Below, piece by piece: positions 7,676-18,530 of a stretch of 22,483 nucleotides of DNA. Numbering within the stretch: the stretch's first letter is position 1; each line of letters starts with the position of its first letter. A program made the translations under genes and the position numbers. This stretch comes from Saccoglossus kowalevskii (Eukaryota > Hemichordata > Enteropneusta > Harrimaniidae). The notes beneath the pieces are model-generated. The model saw nothing but the letters and a program-made list of their open reading frames with translations, searched no databases and was not told where the DNA came from. The stretch spans positions 18,275 through 40,757 of the forward strand of contig NW_003143804.1 in assembly GCF_000003605.2 (NCBI RefSeq), given 5' to 3'.

Positions 7676-10086
7676 CAATGCATATCCCTGAGGCTATGCA
7701 TCAAATCTCTCGCAATAAAACTCAAGATTACTATAAGAGGGCGTAGAATGCAGTTAGCTCAGCGTGAAAAACAACAAATGAGTGAAAACAGCAATAATTT
7801 ATTTATATGTCATCAAACTGTTTGTAATTCAACTGGGGAACATAATTTTCCCGACCAATCTTCACAAGACTTATACATAAAGATATGCCTGGAATATCAC
7901 AAATCAAGCATAACTCTTGCATTTAAGTTTGAGATTGTCAGAATTATTTAACTATACACAGAAGCTGGGTGTATATATTTTACCGATGACACCATGCATT
8001 TACTGGTATGGGCAAACGCCAGTTTTCAATTGATCCTACCTTGCCTCGGTTTTCTCTCAGGAAAAAAAAAAAATCTTGCGAAGGTATCAAGAAATATGTT
8101 GCATTAACTGATGTAATATGGTTGTGTTTTCAGCCTGCTATTTTTAGTGTAACATAATTTTGCTGTGTATCACTGTGAATCAATGTGTGTTGCGTAGATA
8201 ATGAATTCAACAATTGTTTAAGAATGAGAAAATTATTCAAAAGTGGATACCTAATAAACAGTTATAATAAATACAGTTTCACAACCAAATATTCAAGCAA
8301 ATTTACATAATAATTAAATAAATATCACCACCATATCATCTTTCCTGTTGAATACACGCAAGACAGGAAATTGGATCATAAGAGTAAGACGCACAAATGG
8401 CTGCCATTATAACAAATAAGTTTTCTTCATTATGAAACAACAGCTTTGCTGGACAGGAAAATAGGGATAAGCCAATGAGATCTACAGCTAATGAGATCTA
8501 CAAGACTTAATACCTACAATATATATAAAGCAAAGAATGGTTACCAAGGTAACAAGTTTTCCAGCATACTTATAATTAAATGAATAGCAGTCATTTTATA
8601 ATTCTTCACAAACATCTGTAAATCTGTATCTAAAAAACTATCGCTCTGATGTATTCATTAGCCACACTTCTTTTATATACGTACATGTATGTAACTAAGT
8701 ATTTTTTTATCCGTTATAGAGAAAGAATTCTATTTAGCTCAATCACCCACTAATAAACTCACATCATCTCATATAAACAAGTCTGTTGCATTCAAGTAGT
8801 CTGTGTAAATGCCTCAAGATTACATATCACTTACATTAAATCTTAACTTGAACCGAACAGATTTTCATTACTTACATTTTAAGAATTCATTAAACATTCA
8901 TGAGTGAGATTTTACTGGCAGCGTTTTTCTTTTTTTTTAGTTAACATTGGACTTGGTGATAAATATTAAAACAAATAATGTGCTACATTGGTTGCACAGT
9001 GCTTTTCAAATTTTGTGTCAACATACAACACCATCGTGCCGTCATAGGACTAATTTTTTGAGGATCTTGTGCCAAAATAGAATCCTAAAAATCAAATTGG
9101 GTCATGTAGCTTGTTGACTGCTGGGAAAAGAGGTTCTGAAAAAACACACATTAAAACTGTATGTTAATTGCTGTACACGACTTTTGAAGATGCTGCCCCT
9201 GATCTGTTTCATTTTCATACTTGGCTTACCAAATTGTAAAGTTTCTTACCTCTAAATAAGACATTTTTCAAGATAACTTTTTCAATTTGTAATTTTCTGT
9301 TGAGTCAATGGAATGCCAGAGACTATACAGTGAATGAATTAGTTGTATCAGGAATATTCTCTGCACATCAGTGACACACATTGGTTTAAAGGTTATACAC
9401 ATCAACACGATAATCTATCTGGTAGAAGAAGAGAAACAGACAACTGATGATAAAATAATGAGTTTCGATTATAAATCTATAATAAAATCTCTGCTACCAA
9501 AACTGAGACAGAGACAAGGGATCCTCATATCATCTATCATGAGTATTGGCACGTCTTATATACTCTTCATCAACTGTAACTGAAATTTCAAGTTGATAAC
9601 ATTTATTTAATTATTGATGAAGAACTGTCTAAGAATATAGTTACTGTATCACCATGTATTGAGATTTGATGTTGTCATAGAAACCTGCACTGGTGAAATA
9701 ATTGACTACACTGTGTAGAAACGTTACTTCTAACTCATGCATCATGCATATCTTCCTGTCTCGTTTTCTCTTGCATTTGACAAATGTTAATGATTCAAGA
9801 CTTAATTTATTAATGACCTCACAGATAATGGAGTAAATAGCAATACCAGACTGTATGTGTTATATTGATATATCATATAGTCAACCTCAACCAGTAACTG
9901 GAAGACAAATTTGTTTTAATTACACAGCTTTCAATAAAGTCACCTTGTTCTAATAGTAGCTAAGCCCAACTATATTTATGAAAATTTTTCTGAATTATAA
10001 AAAGTTTCATTTCATCATGATCCTTTATTCATTTTTATCACAGTGAAGTTATTACAACCTTGCCTTTAAGATACCAACAGGGTACG
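7676..10086. other. Long non-coding stretch
   Basis: About 2.4 kb of A+T-rich, CpG-poor sequence. Short frames (7748-7951 and 9371-9583) have no domain or splice support. A 12-A run at about 8060-8071 and a 16-bp tandem duplication at 8474-8502 are the only structure I can name. No tRNA-like A/B-box pair or polymerase remnant was seen. Confidence 0.55.
8474..8502 (+). repeat. Short tandem duplication (16-bp period)
   Basis: AATGAGATCTACA occurs at 8474-8486 and again at 8490-8502, separated by GCT. It is a simple two-copy local duplication with no further copies nearby. Confidence 0.9.
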
Positions 10087-10315
10087 ATAACCTTCTACAA
10101 CCAGTTCCCTCACAAATAGTCGCATTTACAGCCTGTACTTTCCTTCAGAAGACTGGGACAAACATTGCAAAAATTTTTGAGTAAAAAATAAAAATTTACT
10201 CAAATGCTGTCTCTGTTGGCTCCAAAACTAAGGGTTCTTTCCAGAAATATTGAAGAATACAAGAAAAAAGTGCAGAAAAATTTGGGTAAGGAAGTCTGGT
10301 GGTGAAAAAATTTAA
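10087..10315. mobile_element. 229-bp TTAA-type MITE, copy 2 (diverged)
   Basis: It aligns along its whole length with 1581-1809 and has the same total length. Shared blocks include CCAGTTCCCTC, TTTTTGAGTAAAAA, GTTGGCTC, CCAGAAATATTGAAGAATA and TTTGGG. Its ends are degraded (ATAACCTTCTACAACC on the left, GGTGAAAAAATTTAA on the right), so the inverted repeat is no longer perfect. It is an older insertion of the same family in the same orientation. Confidence 0.8.
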
Positions 10316-10459
10316 CCACCAAGGGTAAGTGGTGTATAACTGGGTCCACTCTTTATAGTCTAGAAATGGGTTTACAAGTAGGTTCTTAAATTAATAATGT
10401 GCAAGAATTATTTTTGAGAAAAAATGCTCCAGAAAACCAAATTTTAACTGGCAACACAA

Positions 10460-10860
10460 GTCATTGATCCAATAGTGCCATTTTGAATCAGTACATGAAA
10501 CACATGAAGTGATGTATAATGTAGTTGTGAAGTTTAATTGCAACCAGTCAATGTATGTCACAGACATGAACAGCATTTACATTTGCCACATATGGCCAAG
10601 AACTGGTTCCCGAATGACAGAAATGCTCGATTTTGATACATTTTTTACATTAAAATGAATCATTCGGCCATCTTGAATTTCATGGTCAATCAAATATACC
10701 TGCATATGTGAAACAAGATGTATTATATATAAATTTTGAACATGATTGGTCAAGGCATGTGAGAGATATAGTACTTGAACCACATTCAATAAAACAAACT
10801 GGCCACCAGTCGGCCATTTTTAATCTGATCAGAAAAAAAAAATTATCATATGAAACTGCA
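10460..10860 (+). repeat. Degenerate repeat units with a GCCATnTTGAAT motif
   Basis: The motif appears at about 10472 (GCCATTTTGAAT), 10668 (GCCATCTTGAAT) and 10813 (GCCATTTTTAAT). After the first two, similar blocks follow: ATGTGAAACAAGATGTATTA versus ATGAAACACATGAAGTGATG, then AAATTTTGAAC versus AAGTTTAATTGCAAC, then ATGATTGGTCAAGGCATGTG versus CAGTCAATGTATGTCA. This indicates at least two diverged copies of one unit. The frames at 10391-10576, 10577-10789 and 10708-10914 fall inside this repeat and are not called. Confidence 0.5.
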
Positions 10861-10915
10861 TGGAAAGAAATATACTTAAAATATTACTACAAAACGTATT
10901 ATGAGTCATTATAGT

Positions 10916-12229
10916 CATTAGACATTTTTATCATATATACCTCCCATTTTTTATCATGTACATTGCAGATAAAGAAAAAAATATTCCAGCCAATTTCTCG
11001 TTCAATCCACTTCACTTGTATATCATTATGTGTATGCCTAATTTAATATTCAGTGAACAAAATAATTGGAAGTAAAGAAATCAGACCATAAATCATGCAT
11101 GGTGTTTATTTACACACAACAATACTGCAAGTCTGCAAGTGTGCTTAAAGACATTTCACCATCAATACTGCATTGAATGCCATGCGTGCTAAGTATTAAT
11201 TAAAGTTTATTTTTAGATGCATTTTTTAAATAGTCAATGCCCCCAAAAATAAACAAATTAAATTCACAGGTACATTTACAGGTATAGGAAATATTCAATA
11301 ATACCAATGATATATGAAACACGGTTATGAATAAAATCAAATTAATTTGAAAGGAAATTATCAGATAGGGTTAGGGTAAATCACCGATCATAAAGCAATG
11401 AATCAACAAATCAGCAACAAAATTGTGATCACAAAGAATGCATGCTAAGTTTTTTTTACAATTTTTCAAAAAATATATTTAACTCAGCATTAATCAATAT
11501 CCTTTCACACTCAATTAATTTTTTTCTTTTATTGCCTGGATTATTGATCTGCTGTTTGAATCCCTAGCTGTCAGTTATTAAATTCATTATTTCATATGGA
11601 TTGTGTATTACTGTTAGGAAGTATGCATGTTTAAGTCAGGGTCAGAGGTCAAGTTTAAATATACATGTATTGAGGAATGATGGGCTTGTTATACACTCAT
11701 ATTAATATACATTACCGGTAATGTCAATCTATCAAAATGATGTCTTTGACACTGGTTGCAAGCAAAGCCCAAAATATCACTTGGTAAAATGCATTAAAAA
11801 AATAACCAAATTTTCAAAAGTACATGCACATTTTCATTAAGTTCATTTCAATGAGCATAATCTTAAAATTATCATCATCTATGATAATTGGCTCATTCAT
11901 ATGCACTTGTATGACCAAATCATTTAACTTGCATTATATTATTGAAGTATACATGTATGTATCAATGTTGATCATTTACATACCGTAATTTTGTTAAATT
12001 CTGCACATTGCCAGAAAGACAGACATGTGGAGTGAGTATTGACTTAATAATACACCCAAATATTCTGGAAAACCAGTTATTAATCACGTCAAAACCAATC
12101 TGAAAACCAATGTGATTAAAATCAATGCATCATATATTATTTAAAATCACCTACAGTTCAACTTGTTGACAAAAGATCATTTTAAGTCATAACCCAATTG
12201 TTATAAGCTATTTTATTTCATCCCCACAG
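10916..12229. other. Non-coding stretch
   Basis: A+T-rich sequence without gene evidence. It contains a perfect 16-bp palindrome at 11709-11724, an 8-bp inverted repeat TTAATCAC/GTGATTAA at 12080-12119 and the end of a possible intron before the acceptor-like site at 12211-12229. Confidence 0.5.
11709..11724. promoter_or_regulatory. Perfect 16-bp palindrome around ACCGGT
   Basis: ACATTACCGGTAATGT is its own reverse complement. A related TACCGGTAATG lies at 21481-21491. The core ACCGGT is shared with Grainyhead-type recognition sequences, but nothing nearby shows it is used; it may be chance. Confidence 0.3.
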
Positions 12230-12351
12230 TTCATAGGTCATTAATTCAAATCACAATCATAGGCCTTAAAATGGAGTCTCACGTTGTCGCAGAAGCTAAG
12301 AAAATGTGTGAATCCTCTCCGCTAAACACAAATGTTATCAGTGTGAAATAG
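12230..12351 (+). CDS. Candidate terminal exon after a strong 3' splice-site match
   Basis: The stretch TTTTATTTCATCCCCACAG (12211-12229) is a close match to a 3' splice site. The following sequence is open in one frame (first complete codon at 12232) until TAG at 12349-12351. The peptide begins HRSLIQITIIGLK and continues MESHVVAEAKKMCESSPLNT. An internal ATG at 12271 would give a 26-residue product on its own. There is no AATAAA close downstream and I recognise no family. The candidate rests only on the acceptor plus open frame. A 90-codon minus-strand frame overlaps (12279-12551) and is equally unproven. Confidence 0.15.
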
Positions 12352-14062
12352 TCATGATTAAAATCAACATGTACGTCAGTGTCCACTGTCAGTCTTGGGC
12401 ATGTCATATGTACACGTAGCATTTGCTTTATTATTGATTTTTTTACTAAAACGTTCATGCAGTGTGCTTTCTTTGATGTTCTTATGTGTTGTGTGTATTT
12501 CCTATTGTACGTTATCATAATAATGACAAGTATGGAATTGAAGTTCAGCAAACGAAATCAGTTAACTCCCTAAAAAAAGAAAAATTATGTTTTCTGAGCT
12601 CCTGTGACAATGTAAGACCATTACTTTAAGTAAAGAATTATGTCACACCATTAGCACACATTAGTAGTGCATGCTAGGCATGACTGAAGGCATATAGTCA
12701 CGACCACTTAACGTTCTCTCTAGTACATACTTTTAAGATTAATCCAATATCAATCCTTGCCAACTTGCCTGATTTACTAAAGGGCAAAATTTTGGTGGAA
12801 ATAACACATGTGCCGTTAGGATTAAATTGAAACTATATCAAACGTACCAAAATAGTGACAGTGAATTCCCACCAATCCATCAGATAATATACACCACTGT
12901 ATCACTGTCATGCAGTAGCTTCACATAAATTCTTAATTTCATCTACCATATACTGTAAAATTATATTTATTATATGCTAGATCATTGAAATATAACTTAT
13001 TTTCATAATAGAAACACAAGTCGGACATTTTGAATCCAATCTGAAAAACTAAATAATGTGCACCAAAGTCCGGAATTATATATTATTCACTAATATTTTT
13101 CTTTGTTTTATCTAAGAAAACTATGAGTGATGTAGTGATAAGCTATAACGTCAAAAGTATTTATCGTAGCTGAACGAAGACAAATATTAGGGAATAATAA
13201 TAGGGAATAATTATTAGGGAATATTAATAATTAACATGCGCAATTAAGCTAAGTTGTTGGTTTCTTCAATGAATTTCAAATCTTTTATTTTGTAGCCATT
13301 TCATCACTAATATATTGCACACAAGTATAAGTTATAATATTTTGTTTCATACTGGCTGCCATTTTGCATGGAGCCTTATGTTAGACATGTCTACATGGGG
13401 ACTGTGCATTGTCACTGCTTGTGATAATTAATACTAACCTAAATACTGATACTGATAACCAAGCATCTATGTACTAATTGAGAAATCATTCAATCACCAA
13501 GTTGGTTTCTGATGTCCCGCTGTATCATAACTGCATGGCTTTTTTTGAATTTTAAGTGCCTGTTGAGTGCAATACTGTTTTTTTTTATCAATGTTAATGG
13601 GTGGATTGAAGTCATAATCTGGCTTACACCTAAATCATGACAAACAACATCTACAATGAATAGGCTTTCTTTTTAAATTTTACATTAATACTGCACAAAT
13701 ATCTAGAATGAAAATATGGTGTAGGACAAAATACTGTGTTGTATTTCTTTATTTCAATCATAATGCAGAATTTAATTATCAATGCCACTTAGGATAAATT
13801 TAATATCAGATGAATGAAATGAAATGAAATAAACATTAACTTGGATCTTGAAAACTTGAAAACTCAACACCCCACGTTGGTCGATACTGGCGCTGTACTG
13901 CCTTCGTGCAGGTATCCTCATAACAACCTCAATAATAATAAGATTATCAATAGAATTTACCACAAAGTATGCATGATATGATACAATTGCCATACTGCTT
14001 TTATGCATAGTTTAATTGCAATATTTTACAACCTCATGTGACATTTGCTGCGAATGGAATGC
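12352..14062. other. Non-coding stretch with a small GC-richer patch
   Basis: Mostly A+T-rich. There are three short direct repeats of TAGGGAATA at 13188-13223 (13-14-bp spacing), a GAAAT run at about 13813-13830 and a GC-richer island at about 13862-13920. I see no complete gene. Confidence 0.5.
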
Positions 14063-14065
14063 TTA

Positions 14066-14488
14066 GGCCAGACTATTCCTTGTTTCGCGAGTTTTTATAA
14101 GGCAATTTTTTTGAGGAGGGCGGGGGGGGGGGGATAAAATTTTTTTTTTTTTTCATTAGATTTGTGTGATTCTCAAAGAATTGTAAGTGGGATCATTGAT
14201 CGGAGAGATGAAATGAAATAAAATTTTATTCCATGTATAACCTTGTTTCTCATCGACGCGAGACTTCGGTACTTTGGTCATGATACTCCCACGAAAATAC
14301 AACTTGGATTTGTTATGCGGCGGTCGGTAAAAAAATGAATATAAAAATAATATTTTTTTAGCATTTTTTTGCATTTACAAGTTGACGGGCGCGAGAAATT
14401 ACGCTGAAATAAAATTATATTTTTATTTCATTTTCGGCTCATGTTCATTCGGCGGGTTTGCGAAACAAGGGATAATAAAAGTCTGGCC
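14066..14488. mobile_element. 423-bp Harbinger/Tourist-like MITE with TTA duplication
   Basis: GGCCAGACT at 14066-14074 and its inverse AGTCTGGCC at 14480-14488 are the termini. Further inward, CCTTGTTTCGC (14078-14088) faces GCGAAACAAGG (14460-14470), so the inverted repeat extends over about 30 bp with a small indel. The element is flanked by TTA on both sides (14063-14065 and 14489-14491), the target duplication typical of PIF/Harbinger elements, whose Tourist-type MITEs also begin with GG(C/G)C. The interior holds a 12-G run (14122-14133), a 14-T run, a palindrome AATAAAATTTTATT (14217-14230) and an inverted repeat GAAATAAAA/TTTTATTTC near 14405-14430. It is more CpG-rich than its surroundings and carries no transposase. 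Confidence 0.8.
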
Positions 14489-14491
14489 TTA

Positions 14492-15251
14492 TAGACAAGA
14501 ATTTTAGTTGTCAAAACAAAAACATGAATGGACTGATTTTCCCGATATGTTTCTCAAAGATGTTATACATAGTGAGAGGTATATGGGCTTGAAAAAATAT
14601 TGCGATCTAATGCTAGATGGCTGACTGACAGCCATTTTCTTGGTGAAAATGTTATACATTGTATTACATGGTTTTGATCTCTGACATATTGACATCATTT
14701 GGTTCAAAGATATTTACAATTACCGTAAGTATGTACTTCATGTATTACAAGTACATATGTGTCACTTCAGTTCTTTGACAGTATTTCAAAATAAAAATAG
14801 AAAGGGGTCACTACTATTGAGAGGGATTGGGGCTATCTCCTGCAGTCATCTATTCATGCACACATTTATGCGCAGCGTGACAAAACATAAGTAGGATTTT
14901 TTTTTTAAATGTTTCGCATAGTGCTAGAAACTCCATTACATAGAATATTCAGCAGATCCTGTAACAGTAAAGCATGTAAGAATACATATTTGGTCAAAAT
15001 TATGTACAAAGTGTATGAACCAGGATTTGTTATTATACCAGGATAAAGAAAATCATTATCAAAAAAAGCTATATCAAAATCTGTTATCAAAACAGTTTGC
15101 AATAAATTAAAATTGAAATCTCAAGATGTGTATGATGAGGTTGGATCAAGGAAACTCATCAATCCATAACTATGCCTATACACATAGATGGTAAAACTGC
15201 CTTCAGAATTATCCACAATGCAAATTCTTTTAATTAACTATATAGAATCAC
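14492..15251. other. Non-coding stretch
   Basis: Contains a short perfect inverted repeat (14730-14757). The frames at 14504-14707 and 14905-15102 on the minus strand lack domain or splice support. Confidence 0.45.
14730..14757. repeat. 9-bp perfect inverted repeat
   Basis: TATGTACTT (14730-14738) faces AAGTACATA (14749-14757) over a 10-nt loop. It could form a small hairpin; no context suggests a role. Confidence 0.7.
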
Positions 15252-15306
15252 CTGAATTGGGAAATGTACATTATTGACGTCTAGATTATCATCCACGACA
15301 GCTGTA
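15252..15306 (-). other. Exon-like segment on the minus strand (low confidence)
   Basis: Read on the minus strand, the segment ends at CAG|GTGATT, a close match to a 5' splice site, and begins after a GTAG. The open frame reads TAVVDDNLDVNNVHFPIQ and stays in phase 0 at the donor. A pyrimidine-rich stretch lies upstream on that strand. No family is recognised; it may be chance. Confidence 0.1.
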
Positions 15307-15580
15307 CTACTTGTAGTTTTACAATGGCAGTGCCATTGATGATCACCATAGTAACCAAAGAATAGACAGGTAGGAAAATAAAAATCAAGAGTAAGAGCAC
15401 AGTGATGAAGGGACTGAGGTAAGAGGTAGTCCATATAGAAACTCATGGTGTTTGGTGTTGTTTGTTTTTTAACTTAATTTGGAGCTGGATGTTTTTAATT
15501 TTAACTGTGATCCTCATGAATGACTGTGCATATTTTTCTTTTCTGTCATTCATGTCTGATTTACTCTGTCTGATTTGCAG

Positions 15581-15703
15581 CCCCCCTCCCCTCCCTCCTC
15601 AAAGTAGGGTAAACTGTCTCCTCCCAAGTCTACTTCAAAGCCAAAGAAATCTTCATTGTCTTGTTCCAGCCATTGTAGTTTACAATTACAGTAACCAAAG
15701 TAG
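15581..15703 (+). other. Exon-like segment, proline-rich start (low confidence)
   Basis: TTTACTCTGTCTGATTTGCAG (ending 15580) is a good 3' splice-site match and TAG|GTAATC at 15701-15706 is a moderate 5' match. The 123-bp segment between is open in one frame (PPPLPPQSRVNCLLPSLLQS and onward). The peptide is not recognised, and the pyrimidine-rich start may inflate the impression. The longer open frame 15462-15707 covers it. Confidence 0.1.
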
Positions 15704-15706
15704 GTA

Positions 15707-16490
15707 ATCTTGCAAAGATATATAGTGTTTCATTTGTATCAATTATCTATTTGCCGTTTCTGACTTCTGCGGTAACAATATGAGTATAGTGATTTTTGGA
15801 ACCTCTGATTCTGTACAATCTCCACTCTAGTCATTTATACAGTTAATATTGACCAAAGTGATACAATTTCAGATCCCAAAACACTAATATAATTCTCTGG
15901 ACAATCCTATTCGTTTAGCCTATATGCATGCAACACAGAGAATATTACAATTTAGCATCAGTCAAAAGACAGCTTAGTACAGCATGATCTAATCGCATGG
16001 CTTCAATTTTCAAATACATTCATCTTTCTGAGATGGAATAAGATCCTTTGCATTCATTTACTGTGTGAAAGCAAATGTTCAATTCTCATTCAAAACCTGA
16101 TGGAGTATTAAAATCTATATGGTCCAATTCCGGAAAGCAATTACAGATCAAAACCTATTTTAAAATCAAACATGACAACAGAGAGGAAACATAGCCATTC
16201 TATCAAAACCTTGCCTGTTTGGAATCTAGATTAAATAACGAAAGTATACAAAACAGACACAAACTAGACTGTTTGAGGATATAAGTTAAATAAAGCCTGG
16301 AGCATGTACTAATACGTGTACAAGAACATATTTTCTAGTAATCTCAACGTCCACAAACACCCCAAATTTGTTCATAAACCAGTAATTGAACATCTTTTTA
16401 ATTTTATTAATAATTACTATCGAGAATCAGGCATGAACAGGTAAACTATGCTTTGACATGATATTTGAAAACCAACTATAAAAGGTGTTA
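15707..16490. other. Non-coding stretch
   Basis: A+T-rich sequence. I see no gene, RNA or named repeat in it. Confidence 0.5.
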
Positions 16491-16562
16491 AATGAAAAGC
16501 TACAGGTAATTCCACACTCGGTTTACATTTCAAATTTTTTTTTCATCTTGTGGCTTTTCATT
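16491..16562. repeat. 14-bp inverted repeat with 44-nt loop
   Basis: AATGAAAAGCTACA (16491-16504) faces TGTGGCTTTTCATT (16549-16562) with one mismatch. It is either a very small foldback element or a structured segment; no target duplication is clear. Confidence 0.7.
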
Positions 16563-17296
16563 GAAATCATATTTAATCATTTCCAGAGAATTGTGTCAAT
16601 ACAACATCCCATCCCAAACTTGATCTGTCAGGTCAGAGGACACTGAAAGTTGCTTTGTGTTGAGTTTGTGTACGAAGATAATGATGAAGATTTAGATTTC
16701 AACTGTTTTCCAACATACCCTGATAATTTTTACACCATAAATACTAATGTTATGTAAATAATAGCAAGCACAGGGAGATTTATAGATATCTTAAAGAGAT
16801 GGACGAAATGGTGTAAAAGAGTATGGACGATATCTATATACCCTAAGAGTTTGAAAATGGTGCGTTTCCGGTCAATAGCACTGCCATTTTGTTTGTTGTT
16901 TCACAAATTATGTGAAACGAAACAGCTCATTCATGATAAAACATATCTTTAGAATTTTGTTCAATGATTAGGCAACCATTTTCTGGCAACAGACTGAAAA
17001 TAGTTAACTTTGAATAGTATCTTGGGTCATTTTGATCAGCAGCGACACATGAATCGTGATTGCGCCATCTTGAATTCGCATGAACTAATAACTCAACTTT
17101 TGCTGTTCACGCGACTCAGTTCTATGGTTACGTTAGTTCTATTTTTAGTAAATCACAAACGTTGGCTGCATTCGCTCGCCAGGGATTGCCTAGCTGCTAC
17201 ATATCATTGTAATAAAATGTGTGTACTTTTGTGAAAATTTGTTTCTTTGATCATTAATAGTAGTAGTGCAATGCAACTCATTTTCCAATTTTATTT
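16563..17296. other. Non-coding stretch with motif-rich part
   Basis: An open run at about 16647-16755 (KLLCVEFVYEDNDEDLDFNC onward) has protein-like composition but no clear splice context. Between 16860 and 17200 the sequence is less CpG-poor and contains GCCATTTTG (about 16883) and GCCATCTTGAAT (about 17065), the same motif as in the 10.5-10.9-kb repeat. The 74-codon frame at 17010-17234 is not supported. Confidence 0.4.
16898..16918. repeat. 8-bp perfect hairpin
   Basis: GTTTCACA (16898-16905) and TGTGAAAC (16911-16918) pair over the 5-nt loop AATTA. It lies inside the motif-rich stretch; no function can be read from it. Confidence 0.75.
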
Positions 17297-17440
17297 TTCC
17301 AAAAGAGATGTAATATTCCCCTAATCTGGCACATACGGTGAAAACAAAAATTGTCGTTTTGATAATTTTTTGTGGTGGATTCTCGACTGACCACCCACAC
17401 CCTAGAAACATTATTTTTCGAGCCGAGTACCCTGGTTACT
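17297..17440 (+). repeat. Dispersed repeat, copy 1
   Basis: It matches 21563-21708 in order and orientation: TTTTCC/TTTCCC, GTAATATTCCCCT-AATCTG, CACAT, GGTGAA, AAAATT-TCG, a CCACCC block and a GAGCCGAGTACCCTGG or equivalent block. The copies are well diverged. I cannot name the family. Confidence 0.65.
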
Positions 17441-18269
17441 TTTCATCCCCAAATCCACTATGAATCAGGTGCACTTATAATCCATAATGAATGAAACTAA
17501 AAGAAGTGTTTCTCAAAGTGCCCGAATTTGATAAAAAACTACTCACAGAGAAAATTTCACGATAAAAAGGCTTAGCAACACTGCATGTTTGCAATGTTTA
17601 TCAGACAGATGTACTTTGTGGATTAGTTCGTGCAAGCTCAATCCATTAGTTATACTGATTTTAGTCACTGTGACAGTAACCTTAATGTGAACTGCCTAAT
17701 GCAATGATACACGTGCTTAACCCTTTGTACAACATCACGTTTCCTACTCAATTTGTTGGTACATCACTTCTATTGAGAGATACACTTCTAATAGAGAGAA
17801 TACAGTAATATTGTCATGGGGAGGGTATGATTACCAGATGCTACTCGTGAATGTGAATTGTATAAAACAGAGACTACTACTCACAGTTTTGATCTTATCT
17901 ATATTTATGAGATATACTGTGTATAAGCTATCTCAATGACGCCTCTTCACATTAGCTTTTCAATTCCATGTGTGGAGATAATGTATGTCATTAACTTGAT
18001 AGTTTGAGAATTAAACCAGTTCTTCATTAGCATTGAAACGTATCACATGCAGTTGTAGCTCCATTTAAGTCTGTCCCTCACTTTATTCATCAAACATTTT
18101 TTCCACAAATATCTTTATTTGGTTACAGGTCTTGATCAATATTTTTGAAAAATATTGAATATTATGGCTCATTTTACTACACATATTAAAGACTTTAAAA
18201 TAATTTAGTAGACAGTATAAATTTAATTTTTAATGCACATGTAGTCGGACAATTAATTAGGACACATTT
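17441..18269. other. Non-coding stretch
   Basis: A+T-rich; includes a 7-bp inverted repeat TGAGATA/TATCTCA near 17908-17936 and a palindrome at 18137-18157. No gene seen. Confidence 0.5.
18137..18157. repeat. Perfect 10-bp-arm palindrome with one central base
   Basis: CAATATTTTT and AAAAATATTG flank a single G. It is immediately followed by GAATATT, extending the A+T symmetry, and could extrude as a cruciform. Confidence 0.8.
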
Positions 18270-18277
18270 CTGGACGC

Positions 18278-18385
18278 ATGGAGCCAGGAAGAGTCATTTG
18301 TGGCGCTGTATACAATCAAAACCTATTTAGGCTTGCCAACGCTCACCCCGCGACGAACAGTGTAAACAGTGCAGACACTAGTTAA
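18278..18385 (+). CDS. Small ORF (35 codons) in a CpG-richer patch
   Basis: The ATG at 18278 has a G at +4 and opens a frame ending at TAA 18383-18385. The peptide starts MEPGRVICGAVYNQNLFRLA and continues NAHPATNSVNSADTS. It has a balanced residue composition unlike the low-complexity frames around it, and the DNA here has visibly more CpG and G+C than neighbouring kilobases. It could be the start of a first coding exon, a short upstream ORF or part of an unrecognised repeat. No homologue is recognised. Confidence 0.15.
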   Translation: MEPGRVICGAVYNQNLFRLANAHPATNSVNSADTS

Positions 18386-18530
18386 ATTTGGTGACCAGTT
18401 TAGTATGATAGAAAGCGTGTACAGTCTTCAAATAACCACAACAGACAGAGTGAGAGTCGAGACGAATATACGTGATAAATAATATATGCTTTCTATTATT
18501 AATTGCACTTTGAAATAATATTCATAAGAT

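Noticed and set aside
7749-7775. tRNA/SINE A-box-like TTAGCTCAGCG
   Set aside because: No B box at the right distance and no cloverleaf can be formed.
10391-10914. Three overlapping 61-70-residue ORFs on both strands
   Set aside because: They fall inside a degenerate repeat and have no domain, splice or composition support.
11365-11376. Telomere-like GGGTTAGGG
   Set aside because: Fewer than two units; an isolated chance match.
14156-14374. Minus-strand 72-residue ORF
   Set aside because: Entirely inside the Harbinger-like MITE; by-product of its sequence.
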